A DNA stretch of 64,000 nucleotides from Pseudonocardia acidicola. Its GTDB lineage: Bacteria; Actinomycetota; Actinomycetes; Mycobacteriales; Pseudonocardiaceae. The stretch's first letter is position 1, and each line of letters begins with the position of its first letter. The notes below the pieces were generated by a model. That model made no database searches, was not told where the DNA came from, and was given only the letters and a program-made list of their open reading frames with translations. Shown piece by piece: positions 17,806-26,857 of the stretch. The position numbers were made by a program, and so were the translations under genes. The stretch lies in assembly GCF_012911935.1 (NCBI RefSeq), contig NZ_JAAXLA010000012.1:1-64000 (forward strand), given 5' to 3'.

Positions 17806-18141
17806 TCAGCGATCGCCGCCGCCCGAGGATCGGCGGCGCACCGTGACGATCGCGCCGATCAGGAGGAGGCCGACGATCGGGAGGATGACCACGATCCACA
17901 CCCACCGGGGTATGCCGCCGCCCGTGGCCTCGGCCTGCGGCGCCACCTGAACGGGTCCGGCAGCCGGCCGGCCCGGGGCCGGGCCGGCTGCCCAGCCGGC
18001 GCCGTGCCGGCCGGTGACCTGGATCGGGCCGGCCCGGAGCGGGACGCTCTGCAGCCCGGTGTGGGCCGACGCCGGCGTCACCGTGGCGAACAGCGCCAGA
18101 CCGGCGAGCAACAACGAGACCGTGATACGCCGGAGAGTCAT
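17806..18141 (-). CDS. Small secreted, membrane-anchored protein (possible degenerate CopC-like)
   Basis: 111 residues from ATG at 18141. A clear signal peptide (MTLRRITVSLLLAGLALFAT, ending PASA) is followed by HTGLQSVPLRAG, a Pro/Ala/Gly-rich middle, one C-terminal membrane helix (WVWIVVILPIVGLLLIGAIV) and a basic RRR stop-transfer. The order signal peptide, AHxxL start, anchor helix is that of actinobacterial CopC-like copper-binding proteins, but the central beta-sandwich is missing. It may be an internally deleted CopC or an unrelated anchored peptide. Its TGA is immediately followed, in frame, by the dimethylformamidase remnant, suggesting rearrangement at this spot. Confidence 0.6.
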   Translation of the reverse strand: MTLRRITVSLLLAGLALFATVTPASAHTGLQSVPLRAGPIQVTGRHGAGWAAGPAPGRPAAGPVQVAPQAEATGGGIPRWVWIVVILPIVGLLLIGAIVTVRRRSSGGGDR

Positions 18142-18305
18142 GTCGGAGCCTCCATCGATGGGCCCGGGGCGGCCCGGCGGGTGTGGTGAACGCCCATCGT
18201 TCTCCCGCCGCCCGGGAGCACCAGGACGGAAAGTCCCGCTTCTGCCCGCCGTGCTCGCATCGCGGGGTGGTCCGCTCCGGACTGATCCATGCGATCGTGG
18301 CCGGC

Positions 18306-19451
18306 ATGGCTGCCGAGGAACTGCGGGCGGTCGTCGAGGCACTGCGCCTGGTCGACCACCACGTCCACGGAGCGGCGACGGGTGAACTCGACCGAGCGGG
18401 ATTCGACGACGGTCTCACCGAGTCCGCCTGGCCGGCGCCGGAGGGGACCACGCACCTGGACTCGCAGCTCGGCTTCGCGGTGCGCCGCTGGTGCGCCCCG
18501 GTGCTCGACCTGCCCCCGCACACCGAGCCCGATGCCTACCTCGCCCGCCGCAAGGAGCTCGGCTGGACGGAGGTCACCCGGCGGCTGCTCACGGCCGCCG
18601 GCGTCGGATGCTTCCTGGTCGAGACCGGCTACCGGGCGCAGCAGATCCTCACCCCCGAGCAGATGGCGCAGACCTGCGGCGCGACCGCCGCCGAGGTGGT
18701 GCGCCTGGAGACGGTCGCCGAGGACGTGGCCGCGGACGGGGTGGACGCGGCCGGGTTCGCCGACCGGTTCGCCGCCGTCCTGGACGAGCGGGCCCGTCGC
18801 GCCGTGGGGCTGAAGTCGGTCATCGCCTACCGGCACGGGCTGGACTTCGATCCGGATCCGCCCGGCCCGGGGCAGGTGCGCGCCGCGGCGGGGCGGTGGT
18901 TGCGCCGCCGGCAGACCGGCGAGGAACGGCTGGCCGATCCGGTGCTGCTGCGTCATCTGTTGTGGACCGGCGTCGAGCACGGCCTGCCGCTGCAGTTCCA
19001 CGTCGGGTTCGGGGACGCCGACCTGACCCTGTACCGCAACGACCCGTCGCTGATGACGGGGTTCCTGCGCCGGGTGCAGGACCGGCGGGTCCCGGTGATG
19101 CTGCTGCACTGCTACCCCTACCACCGCACCGCCGGCTACCTCGCCCATGTGTTCCCGCACGTCTACTGCGACGTCGGCCTCGCGGTGACCTACACGGGCG
19201 CGCGGTCGCGCGCGGTCGTGGCGGAGACGCTGGAGGTGGCGCCGTTCGGCAAGCTGCTGTTCTCCTCCGACGGGTGGGGCCCGGCGGAACTGCACCACCT
19301 CGGTGCGGTGCTGTGGCGGCGGGCCGTCACCGCCGTCCTCGGCGAGTGGGTGGAGTGGGGGGAGTGGTCGGGCGCCGACGCGGTGCGTGTCGCGCAGATG
19401 GTGGGCTCGGGCAACGCACGACGGGTCTACGGGTTGGAGGAGCCGCCATGA
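18306..19451 (+). CDS. Amidohydrolase (FluG N-terminal / metal-dependent hydrolase type)
   Basis: 381 residues from ATG at 18306. Metal-binding DHHVHG lies near the N terminus, with 'LPLQFHVGFGDADL', 'VMLLHCYPYHRTAGYLAHV', 'HVYCDVGLAVTYTG' and 'LLFSSDGWGPAELHH' further on; these are the His/Asp ligands of the TIM-barrel amidohydrolases. Family members next to a glutamine-synthetase-like gene resemble the two halves of fungal FluG, and the order here is the same. The stop overlaps the downstream ATG (ATGA), so translation is coupled. The role is probably hydrolysis of a gamma-glutamyl or related amide, by context only. Confidence 0.85.
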   Translation: MAAEELRAVVEALRLVDHHVHGAATGELDRAGFDDGLTESAWPAPEGTTHLDSQLGFAVRRWCAPVLDLPPHTEPDAYLARRKELGWTEVTRRLLTAAGVGCFLVETGYRAQQILTPEQMAQTCGATAAEVVRLETVAEDVAADGVDAAGFADRFAAVLDERARRAVGLKSVIAYRHGLDFDPDPPGPGQVRAAAGRWLRRRQTGEERLADPVLLRHLLWTGVEHGLPLQFHVGFGDADLTLYRNDPSLMTGFLRRVQDRRVPVMLLHCYPYHRTAGYLAHVFPHVYCDVGLAVTYTGARSRAVVAETLEVAPFGKLLFSSDGWGPAELHHLGAVLWRRAVTAVLGEWVEWGEWSGADAVRVAQMVGSGNARRVYGLEEPP

Positions 19452-20821
19452 CCGCGCAACCGTCCCCGCAGGGCGAGGCGGCGCTGCTGCGGCGGGTGGC
19501 CGACGATCGCCTGCGCCTGCTGCGGTTCCTCTACTGCGACCCCAGTGGCGTCATCCGCGGCAAGCAGGTGCACGCCGCGCGCCTGGCCGGCCCGGTGCAC
19601 TCCGGCCTGGGCCTGACCCGGGCGCAGAACGCCGTCAACGTGCTCGACGATCTGGTACCGATCCCCGACATGGAACCCGTCGGGGAGGTGCGCATCGTTC
19701 CCGACCCCGCCACCTACGTACGGCTGCCGTGGCTCGACGGAGTGGGGAGCGTGCTGTGCGACCAGGTCGGTCACGACGGCCGGGACTGGGGCTGCTGCCC
19801 GCGGGCGTTCCTGCGCCGGACCGTGGACCGGGCGGCCGAGGCCGGGCTGCGGGTCCGGGCCTCCTTCGAGAACGAGTTCTACCTCGCCGAGCCGACCGAG
19901 CAGGGACCGGTGCCGTGGGGTGACGGGCCGGTCTACTCCTCGGCGGGCCTGGACCGCAGCGCGCGGGTCGTGAACGACATCGTCGACGCGCTCATCGAGC
20001 AGGGACTCGACGTCGAGCAGGCCATCAACGAGTACGGGCCGGGGCAGCAGGAGATCTCGATCCGCTACGACGACGCCCTCGCCGCGGCCGACAACCAGTT
20101 GCGGCTGCGCGACACCGTGCGCGGCGTCGTCGAGGGACGGCACGGTCTGCTCGCGTCCTTCGCACCCCGGCCGTTCCCCGACGCGATCGGCAGCGGCACC
20201 CACGTGCACTTCAGCCTGTGGAGCACCGACGGCGGGGCCAACCTGATGCCCGGCCCCGCCGACCCGTTCGCGGTGTCCGAGGTGGGCCGGGCGTTCCTCG
20301 CCGGGGTGCTCGACCACCTGCCCGCGCTGGTCGCGCTCACCTGCCCGTCCTACCTGTCCTACGACCGGCTGCGTCCCGGGGCGTGGGCCGGGTCCACGGT
20401 GTCCTGGGGCTACGACAACCGGGAGGCCGCGCTGCGGGTGGCGTCACCGTTCCGCGGGCGGGAGCACGACAGCGCCAACGCCGAGCTCAAGGCCTGCGAC
20501 GCGAGCAGCAACCCGCATCTGGCCCTGGGCGGTCTCGTCCTGGCCGGCCTGGACGGGGTCGAGCGCGGCCTCGACCTGCCCGAACCGGCCGCGCACGATC
20601 CCGCGAAGCTGACCGTGGCGCAGGCTCGCCGCAGCGCGATCCGGCCCCTGCCGGCGACGCAGGCCGACGCGCTCGACCACCTGGCGGCCGACGCGGTGCT
20701 CACCGACGGCCTCGGCGACCTGATGACCCGCTGCATCCTCGCCACCCGGCGCGCCGAGTACGACCGCTGCGTCCGGATGGGCGACGACGCGGTGCGCGCG
20801 GCGACGTTCGCGATCTTCTAG
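19448..20821 (+). CDS. Glutamine synthetase-like enzyme (gamma-glutamyl-amine ligase type)
   Basis: 457 residues from ATG at 19448, overlapping the amidohydrolase stop. Catalytic blocks are present: metal-binding FENEFYL (E-x-E), 'NEYGPGQQEISI', GSGTHVHFSLW and 'NREAALRV'. The N-terminal part DDRLRLLRFLYCDPSGVIRG is typical of GlnA-like paralogues rather than assimilatory GlnA, and no adenylylation-site tyrosine block is seen. Such enzymes ligate glutamate to amines (polyamines, monoamines) using ATP. With the adjacent FluG-like amidohydrolase, a gamma-glutamylation route for an amine is plausible. The substrate is not predictable. Confidence 0.88.
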   Translation: MTAQPSPQGEAALLRRVADDRLRLLRFLYCDPSGVIRGKQVHAARLAGPVHSGLGLTRAQNAVNVLDDLVPIPDMEPVGEVRIVPDPATYVRLPWLDGVGSVLCDQVGHDGRDWGCCPRAFLRRTVDRAAEAGLRVRASFENEFYLAEPTEQGPVPWGDGPVYSSAGLDRSARVVNDIVDALIEQGLDVEQAINEYGPGQQEISIRYDDALAAADNQLRLRDTVRGVVEGRHGLLASFAPRPFPDAIGSGTHVHFSLWSTDGGANLMPGPADPFAVSEVGRAFLAGVLDHLPALVALTCPSYLSYDRLRPGAWAGSTVSWGYDNREAALRVASPFRGREHDSANAELKACDASSNPHLALGGLVLAGLDGVERGLDLPEPAAHDPAKLTVAQARRSAIRPLPATQADALDHLAADAVLTDGLGDLMTRCILATRRAEYDRCVRMGDDAVRAATFAIF

Positions 20822-20851
20822 CCCGTGGCGTCAGCCGCCATCATGAGGCGC

Positions 20852-21535
20852 ATGGCTGAAGCTGTGGTGGTGACCGGAGCGGCGGGCGCGTTGGGCCGGG
20901 CGGTGTTGGCCGAGTTGCGGTCGCAGGGGGTGAAGACCGTCGTCGCGCTCGACCTGCCCGGCGCGGCGCTGGACGAGGTGGGGCGATCCGCCGGGGTCCA
21001 TCCCGTCGGGGTCGATCTCGCCGACCGGGCGGCGGTGCAGGCCGCGTGGGAGCGGGTCGACGCCATTGCCCGGCCGGATGCGCTGGTCGCCCTGGCCGGT
21101 GGGTTCGCGCCGGGATCGCTGGCGGAGCTGGACGAGGAGACGGTGGACAGCCTGTGGCGCACCAACGTGGCCTCGCTGCTGTGGAGCTGCCAGGCGGCGG
21201 CGGCGCGGATGGTGGCGTCCGGTGGGGGGTCGATCGTCACGGTGGGGTCCAAGACCGCGGTGGGCGGGCGGGCGCCGGTCGCGCACGCGACGACCAAGGC
21301 GGCCGTCGTCCGCGTCACGGAGCTGCTCGCCGACGAGCTGCGGGGCTCGGGGATCCGGGTCAACACCGTGCTGCCGTCGGTGATCGACACCCCGGCGAAC
21401 CGGACGTGGATGTCGGAGGACCTGGCCGCCCGCGCGGTACCGCCGGCGGCGATCGCGAAGGTGATCGCATTCCTGTGCAGCGACGACGCCTGGCCGATCA
21501 GCGGCGCCCGGATCCCGGTCTACGGCAACGCGTGA
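20852..21535 (+). CDS. Short-chain dehydrogenase/reductase family protein with Tyr-to-His at the active site
   Basis: 227 residues from ATG at 20852; ATG at 20843 is also possible. The nucleotide loop TGAAGALG, 'VALAGGFAPGSL' and 'GIRVNTVLPSVIDTPANRTW' are classical SDR. The catalytic Y-x-x-x-K reads H-A-T-T-K: the tyrosine codon position holds CAC (His), one transition from TAC. Lys and the preceding Ser (VGSK) remain. The protein may have lost reductase activity or act as a binding protein. It starts 30 bases after the glutamine-synthetase-like gene and could be its third operon member. Confidence 0.82.
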   Translation: MAEAVVVTGAAGALGRAVLAELRSQGVKTVVALDLPGAALDEVGRSAGVHPVGVDLADRAAVQAAWERVDAIARPDALVALAGGFAPGSLAELDEETVDSLWRTNVASLLWSCQAAAARMVASGGGSIVTVGSKTAVGGRAPVAHATTKAAVVRVTELLADELRGSGIRVNTVLPSVIDTPANRTWMSEDLAARAVPPAAIAKVIAFLCSDDAWPISGARIPVYGNA

Positions 21536-21599
21536 CGGACCCGTCGGCGCAGCGGTGACGGTTCTGCACGCCCCAGCAGGTAGGTAGCGGGCACGGGAC

Positions 21600-21906
21600 C
21601 GAACGATCCCGCCGCCACGCACCGTGGCCTCGGTCGCCGGCCACATCGCCGACCCGGACGGGCGGCTGTGGGTCGCCGAGAGCGGACACGTCGGGCTCGG
21701 CACGTCGGGCAGCGGCGACGTGCTTGCCGCCTCTGGCGGTCGGGCTGCTGGCGCGCGGCGCGTCGCCGGAACAGGCGGCCTGCTGGGGCGCCCATGTGCA
21801 CGCCACCGCGGGCGAACGGCTGGCGGCACGCATCGGGCCGCTGGGTTTCCTGGCCCGCGAACTGCTCGACGAGGTGCCGCCGGTACTGGCCGAACTGCAG
21901 CTGTGA
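21600..21906 (+). pseudogene. nnrD: ADP-dependent NAD(P)H-hydrate dehydratase, C-terminal remnant with frameshift
   Basis: Frame one (codons from about 21606) reads 'HIADPDGRLWVAESGHVGLG' then TSGSGDVLAA. A single extra base near 21732 moves the match into the next frame: 'LAVGLLARGASPEQAACWGA', 'HVHATAGERLAARIGPLG', 'FLARELLDEVPPVLAEL', ending TGA at 21904-21906. This is the ATP/ADP-binding C-terminal end of the carbohydrate-kinase-like NAD(P)HX repair enzyme; GSGD is the catalytic loop. The first 350 or more residues are missing and there is no start. An intact copy presumably exists elsewhere, since the repair enzyme is widely conserved. Confidence 0.8.
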
Positions 21907-22140
21907 GGGCTCTTCCGCTCGGCGTATCGGCCCGTCGGGCACATGGCTCAGACCGGCGCAGAGGCAGGCGATCGGCGCCGTTGTCTTCGTCACCTTTCCG
22001 GATGATCGATCGATCAAATCGGTGTGGCCCGGGTCGCAATCCTGGCGGATTCCCGTGATTTTCTGGACGGTGATCGATTATTGATTATCTGTGGTTGACC
22101 TGCAGGGATGACGACTCTGCTGTGGCGAGTTCCCCGCAAC

Positions 22141-22156
22141 AGTGACTGCGGTCACG
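22141..22156. promoter_or_regulatory. CRP/GlxR-like operator upstream of the Rpf-like gene
   Basis: AGTGACTGCGGTCACG contains perfect GTGA-N6-TCAC half-sites, the core of actinobacterial CRP and GlxR sites (TGTGA-N6-TCACA). It lies just upstream of the TTGACA promoter element at 22167. Mycobacterial CRP is known to act on rpfA, so a site in front of an Rpf-like gene is functionally coherent. Binding here is inference. Confidence 0.6.
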
Positions 22157-22166
22157 CTCTGCTGCG

Positions 22167-22195
22167 TTGACATCCACCGCATTCGATTACGTAAC
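22167..22195 (+). promoter_or_regulatory. Candidate promoter of the Rpf-like gene
   Basis: TTGACA at 22167-22172 is followed by TACGTA (15-base spacer) or CGTAAC (17-base spacer). Transcription from here would start near 22200 and give a leader of about 235 nucleotides before the ATG at 22436. The surrounding 500 bases are visibly less GC-rich than the coding regions. The -10 assignment is uncertain. Confidence 0.45.
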
Positions 22196-22257
22196 CTCAC
22201 TCAGTGGTCGGCCCCCCGCTGGTCGACCGGAAAAGCATCCGGACCCGTTGCGCCAGA

Positions 22258-22786
<529 letters not shown>

Positions 22787-22851
22787 GGTCCACCGGGCCC
22801 GCCGAGATCCCGGGACGAAAGCGACGGATCGGCACGAACTAGACTCTTCCC

Positions 22852-23187
22852 GTGATCCGTCCCGTCCTTCGTCGCGCGACTGCCGCGCCGCTCGCCGCTC
22901 TGGCTCTCGCTCTCGGTGGGGTCACCGCGTGTGGAGCGGGAGGCGGCTCGGACACGAACTGCTCACTGGACGGCTGCACGGTGACCTTCCCGCGGTCCGG
23001 TGCCGCCGAGGCCTCGATCCTGGGCGTCACGGCCCGGCTGGTCGGCGTCGACGCGGGCACCGCCCGGATCGAGGTGGCCGGACAGACGGTGGCCGTGCCG
23101 GTCGGCGGTGAGACCGCCGCCGACGGCTTCACCGTGAGGGTGGAGCGCGTGACGGATACCGAGGTCGTCGTCCGGATCTCGCGCTAG
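22852..23187 (+). CDS. Small lipoprotein of unknown function
   Basis: 111 residues from GTG at 22852. The signal peptide has the lipobox GVTAC, which would leave Cys27 as the lipidated N terminus. The mature part is Gly/Ser-rich and then beta-rich: 'NCSLDGCTVTFPRSG', 'ILGVTARLVGVDAGTARIEV', 'VPVGGETAADGFTVRVERV'. There are two further cysteines close together. I do not recognise the family; it resembles short immunoglobulin-like or propeptide-type domains. It may be co-transcribed with the Rpf-like gene (65-base gap) and ends at a strong terminator. Confidence 0.8.
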   Translation: MIRPVLRRATAAPLAALALALGGVTACGAGGGSDTNCSLDGCTVTFPRSGAAEASILGVTARLVGVDAGTARIEVAGQTVAVPVGGETAADGFTVRVERVTDTEVVVRISR

Positions 23188-23190
23188 CCG

Positions 23191-23232
23191 CGGTCGGGGG
23201 CCTCTCGCCATGAGGTGGGAGGCCCCCGACCG
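23191..23232. terminator. Bidirectional rho-independent-like terminator
   Basis: Perfect 14-bp arms CGGTCGGGGGCCTC (23191-23204) and GAGGCCCCCGACCG (23219-23232) enclose a 14-base loop. The hairpin fills the gap between the convergent lipoprotein and permease genes. There is no U-run on either strand, as is common for actinobacterial terminators. Confidence 0.8.
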
Positions 23233-23246
23233 TTGCCGGCCGCGCG

Positions 23247-24665
23247 CTACGGACCGAGCTCGGCGCCCATCGCCGCGGCGCCCTCGCCGGTGATGACGCG
23301 GGCCCGACGGCGCCGGGTAGCGGCGTACCAGCCGACCCCGATCGCCAGCAGGCCGAGGTAGAGGTACGGCAGCACGTTGAACGGCCACGCGGGGACCGGG
23401 ATGAGGTTCTTGTAGGTCACGACGACGATCGCGGCGGCCGCAGCCGCGGCGAGCAGCCAGTGGTAGGCCCGGACCGTGTGGTGCCGGCGCAGGAAGATCG
23501 GCATACCGATGGCCATCAGGAGATAGGCCGTGAGGTAGCCGAACGTGCCGATCGTGCCCGTGTAGGCGTATACGTCCAGCGGCGCGACCCCGGCCAGGAC
23601 CATGATCGCCGGAACGAGCACGATGGCGGGCAACAGCACGAGAATCGCCACGTGCGGCGTGCGGTGCCGCGCGTGCGTCCGGCGCAGCGCGCTGTGCAGC
23701 GCGCCCTCGTGCGCGATCGTGTAGAGCACCCTGGACGCTGCGTTGATGCTCGCGATCGTGACGGCGAAGAAGGACGCGGCCACCCCGAGGTCGATCACGT
23801 AGCTGAACCCGGCGAGCCCGACGGTCTTGGCCAGATCGGCCATCGGCGCCGTGCTGCCGCCGAGGCCGGCGACTCCGAGCCCGAGGATCGACACGTACGC
23901 AGCGAAGACGTACAGCACTCCCACCACCACGGCGGACGTCAGCACCGCGCGCGGGATCGCCCGGTGCGGATCCCTGGCCTCCGCGCCGAGGGCTGCCGCG
24001 CTCTCGAAGCCGACGAACCCGAGCACGGCGAGCACGACACCGAACGTGATGCCGTTCGAGGACGAGCCGCCGAGCCGGGTCTGGGCCGGATCGGGGAGCA
24101 GGCCGTGCTTCGCGAGCACCACCACCAGGAGCACCAGGATGGCGGCGATCGAGGCGACCTCGAGCACCAGGCCCACCCGTGTGGAGATCTTGATGCCGGC
24201 CCAGGCGAACGCCACGGCGGCGACACCCGCCACGATGAAGATCACGATCTGGGCGACCTGCGAAGCCGACGCCAGGCCGACCAGGTCGAGCAGTTGGCCG
24301 CCGTAGATCGCGAAGCCGACCACGCCGATCATCGCGATGAACGCGTAACCGATGACCAGCGCCCAGCCGGCGGCGAAGGCGCCACCGGGCCCCAGACTCT
24401 TCCCGACGTAGCTGTAGAGCGACCCGGCCGAGGCGATCCTGGTGCCGAACTGGGCGACGCACAGTCCGATCAGCACGACCGTCACCAGCGCCAGTAGGTA
24501 GGACAGCCACGAGCCGCCGCCGGCGGAGAGCACGATGAGCGCGGGGCCGGTCGCCATGACCGCGCTCGGGGCGATGGCCGCGACCGACTGGGCCAGCACC
24601 TCGATCGGGCCCATGGTCTTGTGCGCCAGTTCGGTGCTCACCGGGCCGGTGGGCGGGGCGCTCAT
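23247..24665 (-). CDS. APC-superfamily amino acid/amine permease
   Basis: 472 residues from ATG at 24665, overlapping the amine oxidase stop as ATGA. About twelve hydrophobic segments; 'MGPIEVLAQSVAAIAPSAVM', 'GGGSWLSYLLALVTVVLIGL' and 'FTVGVVLAVLGFVGFESAA'-like blocks with 'EARDPHRAIPRAV' are typical of APC transporters of the amino acid/polyamine/organocation group. Overlap with a copper amine oxidase gene suggests uptake of the amine that the oxidase degrades. The C-terminal tail is short and basic. The gene ends at the strong hairpin 23191-23232. Confidence 0.92.
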   Translation of the reverse strand: MSAPPTGPVSTELAHKTMGPIEVLAQSVAAIAPSAVMATGPALIVLSAGGGSWLSYLLALVTVVLIGLCVAQFGTRIASAGSLYSYVGKSLGPGGAFAAGWALVIGYAFIAMIGVVGFAIYGGQLLDLVGLASASQVAQIVIFIVAGVAAVAFAWAGIKISTRVGLVLEVASIAAILVLLVVVLAKHGLLPDPAQTRLGGSSSNGITFGVVLAVLGFVGFESAAALGAEARDPHRAIPRAVLTSAVVVGVLYVFAAYVSILGLGVAGLGGSTAPMADLAKTVGLAGFSYVIDLGVAASFFAVTIASINAASRVLYTIAHEGALHSALRRTHARHRTPHVAILVLLPAIVLVPAIMVLAGVAPLDVYAYTGTIGTFGYLTAYLLMAIGMPIFLRRHHTVRAYHWLLAAAAAAAIVVVTYKNLIPVPAWPFNVLPYLYLGLLAIGVGWYAATRRRRARVITGEGAAAMGAELGP

Positions 24666-26656
24666 CGAGTGACCTGCCCGTTCGTCGCCTCGCCTGCCTC
24701 CGGCGTGGAGTGGCAGGCCGGGGCGGTGGGCGGGAGGTCGAGCGCGGGGTTGCCGTCGAAGAAGCCGACCGGCTTGAGGTGGAAGCCGACCCGCGACGTC
24801 GGCATCACCGGCCAGTCCTCCGGGCGGACGACGTGGTGGGCGCAGAACGTGTACCAGACGACGACGTCGGTGGATTCGAGCGGACGGTCGGCCGCGACGA
24901 AGGCCGGCAGCCCGTCGGTACCGCCCTTGTTCTGGTTCGGGTAGTCACCCGCGGCATAGCGCTGGGCCTCGTCGTACGCGGTCACCCACAGGTGCTTGTA
25001 GGCGAACCCGGCGCGGTTCCAGGTCTGGGTGCCCTCGCCTGCCATCGGCACGGTGTTCTCTCCGGGCATCAGCTTGTAGGCGACCGGTTCGCCCGTCTCG
25101 TTCAGCACGTCGGGGTTGGCGATGCTCCAGTACCGGGCCTTGAACGGGTCGATCAGCCGGCCGGAGTCGCTCTCCCGGGCCAGCAGGGTCTTGCGGGTGT
25201 GCCAGGCGTTCCCGGTCTCGTTGCCCGGGCCGGCGGGCAGCGGCTCGGAGTCGACCTCGTAGACGGAGTTGCGATGGCCGTCGACGGCCATGTCCAGGCG
25301 CACGTTGAAGAAGTGCTGGTGGTGCGGGCCGTAGAGCCCGGGGGCGACGAGGGTGCCGTGCCCGGGACGTTGCCCGTCGGCCACGGCGCCGGTCGAGATG
25401 ACGCCGGTCAGCTTCACCTCGAACTCGATGTTGCCGTCGGTGTAGAGGTACCAGAAGAAGCCGTACTCGTAGTTCCCGACCGTGGCGTAGCAGGAGATGA
25501 CGAGCCGCCGCGAGCGGCGGACCTCGGTCTTCTCGGTGCGGAAGTCGGTGTGCTTCCAGCTGACCCCGGTGTCCTCCTCGTGCATGCAGATGGCGTTCGG
25601 GATGGTGACGGGGTCGCCGTCGGCGTCGTTCACGACGGCGTCGAAGTAGAAGATCTCGCCGAGGCAGTCGCAGCCGCGTTCGAGCGGGTTGAGCAGGAAG
25701 CCGACGCCGTACTCGCCCTCGTCGAAGACGTTCTTGAACCGGTGCGTGGGGGCCGGGTCGCCGTAGGGGATGTACATCTCCGACATCGACGCCCGGTGGA
25801 TCACCGGGCGGAGCCGGCCGCGGTCGAAGTAGCCGACGGTGTGCAGCACCAGCCCCTCGCGCGGGCTGAAGCCCACCCGCAACCGCCACTTCTGCCAGCT
25901 CACCTCGCGGCCGTCGACGGTGAAGCTCGGGCCCTCGGGCTGGGTGATCTCCAGCGGACGGACGTCGGTGCGCAGGCCGGTGAACCCGGGCCGGTTGCCG
26001 GGGCGGGTCATCAGTTCGGGCATGTAGTTGCCGGCCTGTGGGGGCAGCGGGACGACTCCGTGGTCCTGGACGTCGACGACCTCCATCCGGTCGAGGTCGA
26101 CCACGACGAGCAGCCCCTCGACCGGGCGGGCGTAGCCGTTGTCGTCCGGACCCGAGCGGATGAAGGTGAGCGGACGGATCAGGCGGCGGCCGGGCTCGGT
26201 CTCGGCGCTGTAGCCGGTGGCCCACGGGTCCAGCATCGCCAGGCTGAAGTCGGTGACGCCCCGTTTGCGGACTGCCTCCTGCCAGCGCGGGTCGGCCCGC
26301 GTGAGGTCCTCGGCGGCGAAGAACTCCTCGAGCATGATGCTGGGCTGCACACCCCGCAGTTCGCGCCAGGATTCGACCGTCGACCGGGTCAGCGAGACGA
26401 CGGCCTCGATGGTCCGGCTGGTGGCGCGGTCGTAGAGCACGACGAACGCCCGCCGGTCGAGACCCGCCCCGGCGACGGATCCGAGCAGTTCGGCCTTCGG
26501 CGGTTCGAGCAGCGATACCGACACGAAGCGCGTCGACTCCGCGAGCTCGCGGTCCTTGCGGAGAATCGCCGCGACCGAGGTGATCTCGGTGGCGTACAGG
26601 GGGTCCAGTGCGTGGGTGGCCGGGGTGGTTTCGGCATGCCGGACGTCGGTTCGCAT
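24662..26656 (-). CDS. Copper-containing primary amine oxidase (topaquinone)
   Basis: 664 residues from ATG at 26656, preceded by GGAGGAA; the longer frame upstream lacks homology. It oxidises primary amines to aldehydes with release of ammonia and peroxide. The topaquinone-forming tyrosine is Tyr396 in CYATVGNYEYGFFW. Copper ligands are the H-x-H of HHQHFFNVRLDM and the distal histidine in 'CAHHVVRPEDWPVMP'. The catalytic-base region reads YFDRGRLRPVIHRASMSEMY. No signal peptide is seen, as in Arthrobacter-type cytoplasmic enzymes. First gene of a two-gene operon with the APC permease. Confidence 0.95.
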   Translation of the reverse strand: MRTDVRHAETTPATHALDPLYATEITSVAAILRKDRELAESTRFVSVSLLEPPKAELLGSVAGAGLDRRAFVVLYDRATSRTIEAVVSLTRSTVESWRELRGVQPSIMLEEFFAAEDLTRADPRWQEAVRKRGVTDFSLAMLDPWATGYSAETEPGRRLIRPLTFIRSGPDDNGYARPVEGLLVVVDLDRMEVVDVQDHGVVPLPPQAGNYMPELMTRPGNRPGFTGLRTDVRPLEITQPEGPSFTVDGREVSWQKWRLRVGFSPREGLVLHTVGYFDRGRLRPVIHRASMSEMYIPYGDPAPTHRFKNVFDEGEYGVGFLLNPLERGCDCLGEIFYFDAVVNDADGDPVTIPNAICMHEEDTGVSWKHTDFRTEKTEVRRSRRLVISCYATVGNYEYGFFWYLYTDGNIEFEVKLTGVISTGAVADGQRPGHGTLVAPGLYGPHHQHFFNVRLDMAVDGHRNSVYEVDSEPLPAGPGNETGNAWHTRKTLLARESDSGRLIDPFKARYWSIANPDVLNETGEPVAYKLMPGENTVPMAGEGTQTWNRAGFAYKHLWVTAYDEAQRYAAGDYPNQNKGGTDGLPAFVAADRPLESTDVVVWYTFCAHHVVRPEDWPVMPTSRVGFHLKPVGFFDGNPALDLPPTAPACHSTPEAGEATNGQVTR

Positions 26657-26716
26657 TCGTTCCTCCACTCGGGGCGCCGTTGCCCCTGCGTCGTCGGACT
26701 GCGGGAAGGCCGTGTT

Positions 26717-26744
26717 CGGACGGTCGCCGCGCAGCGACCGTCCG
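26717..26744. promoter_or_regulatory. Perfect 11-bp inverted repeat upstream of the amine oxidase operon
   Basis: CGGACGGTCGC (26717-26727) and GCGACCGTCCG (26734-26744) match completely around 6 bases. It is located 61-88 bases upstream of the minus-strand amine oxidase ATG, in the likely 5' leader or promoter. It could be an operator or an attenuating hairpin. Confidence 0.5.
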
Positions 26745-26857
26745 TCAAGGGCGCCCCTCCTGTCGCGAAAAGGACGACGAGAACGTCCCACAACAGGAGG
26801 AAAATGCGCGGGCGGTTCCCGTGTAACGCGAAAGACGCCGTCGGAATTCTCAATTGT

